Below are positions 57,465 through 64,000 of a stretch of DNA of 64,000 nt, piece after piece; position 1 is the first letter of the stretch, and every line of letters starts with the position of its first letter. The notes beneath the pieces are model-generated. The model was not told the origin of the DNA. It did no database searches and saw only the letters and a list, made by a program, of their open reading frames with translations. The translations under genes were made by a program, and so were the position numbers. The stretch is from Streptomyces sp. NBC_00377 (GTDB lineage: Bacteria; Actinomycetota; Actinomycetes; Streptomycetales; Streptomycetaceae): assembly GCF_036075115.1 (NCBI RefSeq), contig NZ_CP107958.1, positions 7,006,001-7,070,000 of the forward strand, given 5' to 3'.

Positions 57465-59200
57465 AGGGCGCCCTCCGGGGAGCTGTCCTGAGCGCTGTCG
57501 GGCGAGCTGTCGGAGGAGTTCTCCTGCCAGCGGTAGCCGCGGGGCGTGACCATGCGCCCCGCGATGTTCCGGGTCGCCGTGTTGCCCACGGTCACGACCG
57601 TCATCATGTCGACCCACGCCGGGTCGAGTTCCCCGAGGGTCGTCAGCCGTGCGGTCCCGTCCGGGCGCGAGGCGTTGCGCACGACGCCCACCGGCGTCGT
57701 CGGCTCCCGGTGTTCCGCGAGGATCGACAGCGCCTTGGGCAGCTGCCAGTCACGGCCCCGGGAACGGGGGTTGTAGAAGGTGACGACGATGTCCGCCTCG
57801 GCCGCCGCCCGCACCCGCCGCTCGATGACCTCCCACGGCGTGTGCAGATCGGACAGGCTGATCGACACGTGGTCGTGGCCCAGCGGCGCGCCGAGGATCG
57901 CGCCGGCGGCGAGCGCGGCGGTCACCCCGGGGACTCCGACCACGTCGATGTCGTCGGACGCCTCGGCGAGCGCCGGGGAGGCCATCGCGTACACGCCCGC
58001 GTCCCCGCTGCCGATCAGCGCGACGCTCAGCCCGCGCCGGGCCTGCGCCACGGCGGTCCGGGCCCGCTCCTCCTCGGCGCCGAGCCCCGACTCCAGGATC
58101 CGGGTGCCGGGGCGCAGCAGGTCGCGGATCTGGTCGACGTACTGGTCGAGGCCGACGAGCACCGAGGCCCGTTCCAGCTCGGCCTTCGCGCGGGGCGTCA
58201 GCAGGTCCCGCGCGCCGGGACCGAGCCCGACGACCGCGAGCCGCCCGCGCGCGGGGCGCCGTACGACGGCACAGGTGGCCATCGCGGGCCGCCCGTCCGC
58301 CCGTTCCGACTTCCGCTTGGGAACGAGGAGTTCGCCCCCGCCGACCAGGGCGGCGGCCTCCGCGACGGAGGGTGTGCCGACGGCCGTGAGGGGAGCGTCC
58401 GAGGGGTTCGGCACCTCGACGGCGGCCAACTCCTCGGCGGAGTACGTCACCACGGGCACGCCGAACCGCCGGGCCGCCTCGACGATCCCCGGCTCCTCGG
58501 CCTTGGCGTCGACACTGGCCAGCTCGGCGATGCTCGCGGGAGACAGTCCCGCGTCCCGCAGGGCGCCCGCCACCAGGTCGAGCACCTCGTCGACCGGGGC
58601 GCCCCTGGACGCGCCGACCCCGACGACGAGGGACGGCGGACGCAACAGCACCTCCCCGGCCGCGGGTTCGACCGCACGGTCCGTCAGCCGCACGGTGTAC
58701 GACCCCCGCTCCGCGAACGGCACCGGCGGCAGCGGCCACGGCACCTCGGCGGCCAGCACGACCGGTTCGCCGTCCAGCAGAGCCCGGGTCACGCCGGCCA
58801 CATCGCCCTCCACCGGGAGGCCGAGCGTGTCGAGGCCGGGGATGCCGACGGCGTCCGTGGCCGTGGTCACCACCGGCAGCGCGCCCAGCAACTCGCCGAC
58901 AGCCAGGGCGAGTTCGTTGGCGCCCCCGGCGTGCCCGCCGACCACCGGGACGGCGAACCGCCCGGCCTCGTCCACGCACACCACACCCGGGTCGGACGTC
59001 TTGTCGGACAGCAGGGGCGCGACCAGCCGGACGACCGCCCCGGTCGCCAGGAAGCACACCAGCTGCTCGCACTCGGCGAACGCCCGCCGGACGGCGTCCC
59101 CGACCGGGCCGTCGTACACGCGCGTGCGGTCCGGCCAGGCCGCGGCCAGCCGGTCGCGTGCCGCCGCCCCCGCCGCGGTGGCGGAAATGAGGCCGATCAC
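57461..59200 (-). CDS. cobJ: CbiG-CobJ fusion: precorrin-5A hydrolase/precorrin-3B C17-methyltransferase
   Basis: The 579-residue bifunctional protein has a CbiG domain first (IGLISATAAG, LVCFLATGAVVRLVAPLL, AVPVVGGHAGGANELA, then LVVGVGASRGAPVDEV in its C-part, residues about 1-310). A CobJ/CbiH SAM-dependent methyltransferase follows (VVGLGPGARDLLTPRA, LIGSGDAGVYAM, VTFYNPRSRGRDWQL, residues about 335-560). Fusion of these is common in actinobacteria. It performs ring contraction methylation. GTG 59200 overlaps the cobL stop by 4 bp. The Ser/Asp-rich tail (NSSDSSPDSAQDSS) is lineage-specific. Confidence 0.93.
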   Translation of the reverse strand: MIGLISATAAGAAARDRLAAAWPDRTRVYDGPVGDAVRRAFAECEQLVCFLATGAVVRLVAPLLSDKTSDPGVVCVDEAGRFAVPVVGGHAGGANELALAVGELLGALPVVTTATDAVGIPGLDTLGLPVEGDVAGVTRALLDGEPVVLAAEVPWPLPPVPFAERGSYTVRLTDRAVEPAAGEVLLRPPSLVVGVGASRGAPVDEVLDLVAGALRDAGLSPASIAELASVDAKAEEPGIVEAARRFGVPVVTYSAEELAAVEVPNPSDAPLTAVGTPSVAEAAALVGGGELLVPKRKSERADGRPAMATCAVVRRPARGRLAVVGLGPGARDLLTPRAKAELERASVLVGLDQYVDQIRDLLRPGTRILESGLGAEEERARTAVAQARRGLSVALIGSGDAGVYAMASPALAEASDDIDVVGVPGVTAALAAGAILGAPLGHDHVSISLSDLHTPWEVIERRVRAAAEADIVVTFYNPRSRGRDWQLPKALSILAEHREPTTPVGVVRNASRPDGTARLTTLGELDPAWVDMMTVVTVGNTATRNIAGRMVTPRGYRWQENSSDSSPDSAQDSSPEGAL

Positions 59201-60462
59201 AGGGCTACTCCTTCTCGATGGACAGGGTGCGCGCCGACGGCGTCTCTGACACCCCACAGCAGGAAAACGGGATTGGTCGCGGCCAGCCGGGTCACCTCGC
59301 CCGGCAGCGGAGCGAGCCGCGAGGAATGCAGCAGCACACCGCCGCAGTCGAACCCGGCGTCGCCGAGTGCGGCACGCACCGCCGGGACCCGGTCCAGCGC
59401 GGCCATCGCGACGACCACGCTGCGCCGGGCCCGCCGTGCGCACTCGGCGACGATGCCGGGCAGCTCACGCCCGCCGCCGCCCACGAACACCGCGTCGGGA
59501 TCGTCGAGTCCGGCCAGCGCGCCGGGCGCGCCGCCGTGCACCACGTGCACGTCGACGCCGTGCGCCTCGGCGTTGGCGCGGATCCGCTCGACGCCGTCCG
59601 CCGCCTTCTCGACCGCGCTGACGGCGGCGCCGAGCCGCGCGCACTCCACGGCCACCGACCCCGACCCGGAGCCCACGTCCCAGACCAGGTCGCCGGGGCG
59701 CGGCCCGAGCCGGGCCAGCGCCAGCGCCCGCACCTCGAACTTGGTGATCATCGAGTCGCGGTGGGCGAACGCGCCCTCGTCCAGGGCCCACCCGGCGGGC
59801 CGGATCCCGGGCCCGGCCAGCGTCCGTACCGGACCGAGCGCCCGCGCCTCGTCCAGACAGAGCACGACGCTCACCGCCGTGCCCCAGTCGCGTCCGGCGG
59901 CCTCGTCGGGGGAGACGCGCTCCACCCGCTCGCCCGCCGGGTCGCCGAGCGCGCAGGCCACGACGAGCACCCGCCCGGGCGCGCTGCGCGCGAGCGCGGC
60001 GCCCAGTTCGGCAGGTCCTGCGCCCGGACCGGTCAGGACGGCGACCTTCGGATGCGCCCGGCAGACATTGACGGCCGTCCGCGGATCGCGCCCGTGCGCG
60101 CTCACGACGACGGCGTCGTCCCAGGTCAGTCCGAGCCGGGCGAAGGCGGTGGCCACGGAGGAGACACCGGGCCGGACGTCCAGCAGCTCCGGCCCGAACC
60201 GTTCGGCCAGCGCCCGCACGATCCCGAAGAACCCGGGGTCGCCGGAGGCCAGCACGACCACGCGCCGGTCCGTCTCGACGTACCCCGCCATGGCGTCCAG
60301 GGCCGGCGCGAGCGGACCGAGCACGATCCGCTCGACCGACGCGGGCAGTCCCGCGGCCTCCAGGTGCCGCCGTCCGCCCACGACGAGCTCCGCGCCGGCG
60401 AGGACCTCCCCGCCGGGCGCCGTCCCCGTGCCCGTACCGACGACGGTGATCAGCCCTCTCAC
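59197..60462 (-). CDS. cobL: Precorrin-6Y C5,15-methyltransferase (decarboxylating)
   Basis: The 421-residue bifunctional enzyme has a CbiE-type domain (ITVVGTGTGTAP, VLASGDPGFFGIV, VSSVATAFARLGLTWDD) and a CbiT-type domain (GDLVWDVGSGSGSVAVECARLG, VFVGGGGRELPGIV). It methylates C5 and C15 and decarboxylates the C12 acetate. The GTG start overlaps the cobM stop by 4 bp. Length is normal for CobL. Confidence 0.94.
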   Translation of the reverse strand: MRGLITVVGTGTGTAPGGEVLAGAELVVGGRRHLEAAGLPASVERIVLGPLAPALDAMAGYVETDRRVVVLASGDPGFFGIVRALAERFGPELLDVRPGVSSVATAFARLGLTWDDAVVVSAHGRDPRTAVNVCRAHPKVAVLTGPGAGPAELGAALARSAPGRVLVVACALGDPAGERVERVSPDEAAGRDWGTAVSVVLCLDEARALGPVRTLAGPGIRPAGWALDEGAFAHRDSMITKFEVRALALARLGPRPGDLVWDVGSGSGSVAVECARLGAAVSAVEKAADGVERIRANAEAHGVDVHVVHGGAPGALAGLDDPDAVFVGGGGRELPGIVAECARRARRSVVVAMAALDRVPAVRAALGDAGFDCGGVLLHSSRLAPLPGEVTRLAATNPVFLLWGVRDAVGAHPVHREGVAL

Positions 60463-61277
60463 GTACTGGCACCCCGGGTCCGCAGCGCCCGGCGCGCCTC
60501 CGGGTCGGCCTTGCGGTAGCCGTGGAAGTGCCCCGGGTGGTACAGGTGCGAGCGGGTGCCGTGCGCGTCGAGGGCCGGGCCGACCAGGAAGAGGGTGTGC
60601 TTCCAGAGCTTGTGCTCCTTGACCGTCTCCTCCAGCGTCTCGATCGTGCACTTCACGACCAGTTCCTCCGGCCAGGTCGCCTGGTGGGCGATGACCACCG
60701 GGGTGGCGGTCGGATAGCCGCCCTCCAGCAGCTCCCGCACCAGCTGCCCGCTGCGCGCGGCCGACAGGAAGATCGCCATGGTCGTGCCGTGCCGGGCGAA
60801 CTCCCGCACCTCCTCGCCGGGCGGCATCGGCGTCTTGCCGCCGCCCAGCCGGGTGAGGACGACCGACTGCGCGACCTCGGGGATCGTCAGCTCGCGCCGG
60901 GCCAGGGCGGCGACGGCCGAGAAGGAGGACACACCGGGCACGATCTCGGTCTCGACGCCGATCTCCTCGCACCGGTCCAGCTGTTCCTGCGTACCGCCCC
61001 AGAGCGCGGGGTCGCCGGAATGGATACGGGCGACCTTCAGCCCCTCCCGGCGGGCCCGCTCGTAGACGGTGACGACGTCCTCCAGGGACATGGTCGCCGA
61101 GTCGAGGATCTCCGCGCCCTCGCGCGCGTGGTCGAGAACCTCCGCCTGGACCAGGCTCGCGGCCCAGATCACCACGTCGGCGTCGGCGATGGCACGCGCC
61201 GCGCGGAACGTCAGCAGGTCGGCGGCGCCGGGGCCGGCACCGACGAAGGTCACCTTGCCGGTGGGGGCATCGGCCAT
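60459..61277 (-). CDS. cobM: Precorrin-4 C11-methyltransferase
   Basis: The 272-residue SAM-dependent methyltransferase has VTFVGAGPGAADLLTFRA, IHSGDPALWGGTQEQ (the cofactor loop) and VPGVSSFSAVAALARRELT. It methylates C11 of the corrin precursor. ATG 61277 was chosen with AGAGGA upstream; ATG 61295 is an alternative. It is the first gene of the left block and is divergent from the ZIP gene, 99 bp apart, so it must have its own promoter there. Confidence 0.95.
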   Translation of the reverse strand: MADAPTGKVTFVGAGPGAADLLTFRAARAIADADVVIWAASLVQAEVLDHAREGAEILDSATMSLEDVVTVYERARREGLKVARIHSGDPALWGGTQEQLDRCEEIGVETEIVPGVSSFSAVAALARRELTIPEVAQSVVLTRLGGGKTPMPPGEEVREFARHGTTMAIFLSAARSGQLVRELLEGGYPTATPVVIAHQATWPEELVVKCTIETLEETVKEHKLWKHTLFLVGPALDAHGTRSHLYHPGHFHGYRKADPEARRALRTRGAST

Positions 61278-61376
61278 GGATTCAGGTCCTCTCATAGCGG
61301 GCTTTGTCCGTGTTTTCCGGGGTCAACCGAGAGCGCGGATGTGCGCGATCGGGGGTTGATCGGATAGCAAGGGCCT

Positions 61377-62150
61377 ATGGCGGTCTTCGTCGCGCTCGGC
61401 GCGTTCCTCATGACGCTGGCCGGCGGCTGGACGGCACAGCGCGTCACCGACCGCCGCCACCTGGTCCTGGGCCTGGCCGGCGGCCTGATGCTGGGCGTCG
61501 TCGGCCTCGACCTGCTGCCGGAGGCCCTGGAGGCGGCCGGTACGGAGGTCTTCGGTGTCCCGGCCGCGCTGCTGCTCTTCGTGGCGGGCTTCCTGGTGGC
61601 CCATCTGGTGGAACGGCTGCTGGCGGCACGCCAGGCCGCGCACGGCGCCGAGGAGCACGCCTGCCCGGTTCCGCCGCACGAGCACTCCGGCCGGGGCGTC
61701 CCCGGCGGCCGGGCCCCCGAGGTCGGTCTGACGGCGGCCGCCGCGATGGTCTTCCACAGCGCCATGGACGGCGTGGCGATCGGCGCGGCCTTCCAGGTGG
61801 GCGGCGGCATGGGACTCGCCGTGGCCCTGGCGGTCATCGCCCACGACTTCGCGGACGGATTCAACACCTACACGATCACGAGCCTGTACGGGAACGCCCG
61901 CCGCAGGGCCCTGGCCATGCTGTTCGCGGACGCGGCGGCGCCGGTCCTGGGCGCGGCCGCGACGACCTTCGTCACCATCCCGGAGCAACTGCTCGGCGGC
62001 TACCTGGGCTTCTTCGGCGGCGCGCTGCTGTATCTGGCGGCCGCCGAGATCCTCCCCGAGGCCCACCACGAACACCCCGCCCGGTCGACCGTGCTGTGCA
62101 CCGTCGCGGGCGCGGCCTTCATCTGGCTGGTGGTGGGCCTGGCCTCGTGA
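61377..62150 (+). CDS. ZIP-family divalent metal transporter
   Basis: The 257-residue membrane protein has eight-helix ZIP architecture with a His-containing loop (EEHACPVPPHEHSG, about residues 92-105). The metal-site helices are VFHSAMDGVAIG and IAHDFADGFNTYTI. ZIP proteins import Zn2+, Fe2+ or, in some bacteria, Co2+. It sits on the plus strand between cobM and cobI, inside the cobalamin cluster, so cobalt supply is an attractive inference. It is convergent with cobI, with 32 bp between the stops. Confidence 0.88.
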   Translation: MAVFVALGAFLMTLAGGWTAQRVTDRRHLVLGLAGGLMLGVVGLDLLPEALEAAGTEVFGVPAALLLFVAGFLVAHLVERLLAARQAAHGAEEHACPVPPHEHSGRGVPGGRAPEVGLTAAAAMVFHSAMDGVAIGAAFQVGGGMGLAVALAVIAHDFADGFNTYTITSLYGNARRRALAMLFADAAAPVLGAAATTFVTIPEQLLGGYLGFFGGALLYLAAAEILPEAHHEHPARSTVLCTVAGAAFIWLVVGLAS

Positions 62151-62182
62151 CCCGGGACCCCGTGACCCGGAAGCGGACGGAC

Positions 62183-62917
62183 TCACAGCTTGCCGCCCCG
62201 GCCGCCCTCGCGCCGCGCGGGCGCGATGAGCGTGGAGAGGTAGGGAAGCGGCTCGCCGTCCAGCTCCCCGGCCGGCCGGATGGACTCCTCGGCGAGACCC
62301 AGAGCCGATCCCCACACGGCGTCCCCGAGCCGCCCGGTCTCCCGCAGCGCCTCGGCGACCTCCGCGGCCTGCCGTCCGAACTTGTACGCGACGACGGTCC
62401 CCGGCCCGGCGAGCGCGTCCTTCAGCACCGCCGAACCCGCGGTCACCGGCACCAGCGTCAACGGCTCGGTGCCCTCCGTCAGCACGGCGCCCGACCGCGC
62501 CGCGAGATCCTGCATGGCGGTGATCCCCGGGACCGTCTCGATCACCACGCCCGGCACCGACTCCGCGACGGTCTGCGCGAGATACGTGAAGGTGGAGTAC
62601 ACGTTGGGATCGCCGATGGTCGCGAAGGCCACGCTGCCGTGCTGCCGCAGCAACCCGGCGACCCGTTCCCCGGCCGCGTCCCAGGCGGCCTCGCGCCGCG
62701 TGCGGTCGGTCCGCTCGTTGAGCGCGAAGACGACCCGGACGACCTTCTCCTGCGGCACGTAGTGCAGGACGGTGGCCTCGGCCCGCCCCCGTTCCCCGCC
62801 GTCCATCACGGGCACGACGACGATCTCGGCGGCCCGCAGCGCGTTGACGCCCTTGACGGTCACCAGCTCGGGATCGCCGGGCCCCACCCCGACTCCGACC
62901 AGTCTGCTGTCGCTCAT
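62183..62917 (-). CDS. cobI: Precorrin-2 C20-methyltransferase
   Basis: The 244-residue SAM-dependent methyltransferase has LVGVGVGPGDPELVTVKGV, FATIGDPNVYSTFTYLA and VPGITAMQDLAARSG, the CobI/CbiL signature. It adds the C20 methyl group. The ATG overlaps the cobB stop by 4 bp. The gene ends facing the ZIP gene. Confidence 0.95.
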   Translation of the reverse strand: MSDSRLVGVGVGPGDPELVTVKGVNALRAAEIVVVPVMDGGERGRAEATVLHYVPQEKVVRVVFALNERTDRTRREAAWDAAGERVAGLLRQHGSVAFATIGDPNVYSTFTYLAQTVAESVPGVVIETVPGITAMQDLAARSGAVLTEGTEPLTLVPVTAGSAVLKDALAGPGTVVAYKFGRQAAEVAEALRETGRLGDAVWGSALGLAEESIRPAGELDGEPLPYLSTLIAPARREGGRGGKL

Positions 62918-64000
62918 GACGTCCGGCACCTCTCCACGAACCGACGGGCCACACCGGGCTCGGACGCCCAGTGCGTGTGCAGATAACTCGCGTGCACACC
63001 GCGTTGCACAAAGCCTTCGACCTGCCGCGGGACCCGCACCCCCCAGGCGGGAGCCGCCCCCGAGCCGGGCTCGACGACGGTCCGGTGGAACTCGTGCCCC
63101 CGCATCCGTGTCCCGGCCACGGCCAGCACACTGTCGCTCACGGCCACGGCGTCCCGGTAGCCGAGCGTGAGCCGTTCGCTCATCCGCGCGGTGGCGTCGA
63201 GCACCCCGCACATGGGCCGCCCGTCCAGTTCCCGGCACAGGTAGAGCAGTCCGGCGCACTCGGCGGCGACCGGAGCGCCGGAGTCCACCAGCGCGGCGAC
63301 CTCCTTGCGCAGCGGCTCGTTCGAGGACAGCTCGGCGGCGTACACCTCGGGAAACCCACCCCCGATGACCAACCCGGCGGTCCCTTCCGGGAGCCGCTCG
63401 TCCCGAAGCGGATCGAAAACGACGACCTCGGCCCCGGCGGCCCTGAGCAACTCGGCGTGCTCGGCATAGGAAAAGGTGAACGCGGCCCCGCCCGCAACGG
63501 CAACCACCAGGCCGTCCGGCGTTTGAGGACGAGGCCCGTTCGGGGCCGACAGCTGGGGGCTGGGGGCGGCAGCCCCCAGGGCCGGGACGGGAAGGGGCGG
63601 CGGGGGCGAGGCGACAAGCGCCTCGGCCGCGTCCCACGCCGTACCCGGCAACACCCCCGCCGACCGCGCCAGCGCAGCCAGAGCCTCGAGATCGCACCCG
63701 TGCGAAACCTGCGCGGCCATGGCCGCAACCGCCTCCACCGCGGCGGCCCGCCGCTCGGCGACCGGCACCAGCCCCAGATGCCGGGACGGCGTGTCCACCT
63801 GGGCCACCCGCCGCAGCACACCCAGCACCGGCACCCCGGCCGACTCGAGCGCCTCCCGCAACAACTCCTCGTGCCGGTCGGAAGCGACCTTGTTCAGGAT
63901 CACGCCCCCGATCCGCACCTGTGGATCCCAGGAGGCGAACCCGTGCACGAGCGCGGCCACGGACCGCGACTGCGACGAGGCGTCGACCACGAGGACGACC
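62914..64000 (-). CDS. cobB: Cobyrinate a,c-diamide synthase, 5' end beyond the window
   Basis: The visible C-terminal 360 or so residues match CobB/CbiA: VVDASSQSRSVAALVHGF and GGVILNKVASDRHEELL of the dethiobiotin-synthetase-like domain, then a glutamine amidotransferase domain with GLVIGGGFPEVYAAEL, nucleophile Cys in VAAECAGLLYLC and MRGHEFH. It uses glutamine and ATP to amidate cobyrinate side chains. The two domains are joined by a linker carrying a Streptomyces-type intergenic repeat. The start lies off the right edge. The cobI start overlaps its stop. Confidence 0.93.
   Translation of the reverse strand, partial: VVLVVDASSQSRSVAALVHGFASWDPQVRIGGVILNKVASDRHEELLREALESAGVPVLGVLRRVAQVDTPSRHLGLVPVAERRAAAVEAVAAMAAQVSHGCDLEALAALARSAGVLPGTAWDAAEALVASPPPPLPVPALGAAAPSPQLSAPNGPRPQTPDGLVVAVAGGAAFTFSYAEHAELLRAAGAEVVVFDPLRDERLPEGTAGLVIGGGFPEVYAAELSSNEPLRKEVAALVDSGAPVAAECAGLLYLCRELDGRPMCGVLDATARMSERLTLGYRDAVAVSDSVLAVAGTRMRGHEFHRTVVEPGSGAAPAWGVRVPRQVEGFVQRGVHASYLHTHWASEPGVARRFVERCRTS
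63510..63580. repeat. Streptomyces-type intergenic repeat inserted in cobB
   Basis: The segment containing GTCCGGCGTTTGAGGACGAG, then a 10-bp perfect stem (CTGGGGGCTG 63553-63562 with CAGCCCCCAG 63570-63579), resembles a very common streptomycete intergenic repeat, recalled from memory. Here it is in frame and encodes a Pro/Ala-rich interdomain linker (around PALGAAAPSPQLSAPNGP), so it does not break the protein. Confidence 0.7.

Overview
The window reads as a chromosomal segment of a Streptomyces-type actinomycete. It has very high GC, frequent GTG starts, 4-base ATGA/GTGA gene overlaps, twin-arginine signal peptides, an ectoine operon, an aerobic-type cobalamin cluster, and a sugar ABC transporter that lacks its own ATPase gene. 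No plasmid, phage or large integrated element is visible. Small hairpin elements and Streptomyces-type repeats are present.

Layout. 0.1-1.6 kb: a PhoX-type phosphatase behind a PHO-box-like repeat. 1.68-3.7 kb: a Ro60 (TROVE) gene preceded by three tandem Y-RNA-like genes. The two outer ones carry a circularly permuted tRNA-like module and the middle one lacks it. This is the most unusual part of the window. 3.7-9.1 kb: an SnoaL-like protein beside a decayed SDR gene, a muconolactone-isomerase-like protein, a GntR regulator with ACC deaminase, a TetR regulator and a double-domain TerD protein.

9.2-33.2 kb and 39.6-42.1 kb form a dispersed pectin, galacturonate and arabinan utilisation region. 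Extracellular enzymes are a PL1 pectate lyase, two tandem pectinesterases, a PL9-like beta-helix protein, an SGNH rhamnogalacturonan-acetylesterase-like enzyme and an alpha/beta hydrolase. Uptake uses a lipoprotein and two permeases. Intracellular steps use a GH43-like enzyme, a Gfo/Idh oxidoreductase and a PmoA-like protein. Uronate dehydrogenase, KDG-type dehydratase, an arabinonate-type IlvD dehydratase, a second DHDPS-family lyase and a ketoglutarate-semialdehyde dehydrogenase converge on 2-oxoglutarate. Two operator families seem to tie the region together: an IclR-like 16-mer at 10.2 and 40.5 kb, and LacI-like AAGCGCTT boxes at 16.8, 17.0, 18.8 and 24.6 kb.

33.3-39.6 kb: an HAD acid phosphatase, an ECF sigma factor with a membrane partner, a purine permease, a class B penicillin-binding protein and a GNAT enzyme. 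42.2-45.5 kb: DUF1349, GNAT, DsbA/FrnE and class V aminotransferase genes. 45.6-48.8 kb: ectABCD on the minus strand. 49.3-54.4 kb: a second class V aminotransferase, a polar amino-acid ABC transporter and an amidohydrolase. Two identical 169-bp terminal-inverted-repeat elements (42.8 and 53.1 kb) and one perfect 28-bp-arm hairpin (49.2 kb) are all bounded by CTAG at gene ends. 54.8-64.0 kb: cobalamin genes on the minus strand (cobB partial, cobI, cobM, cobL, cbiG-cobJ fusion, cobH, cbiX, cobC), interrupted by a ZIP metal transporter on the plus strand.
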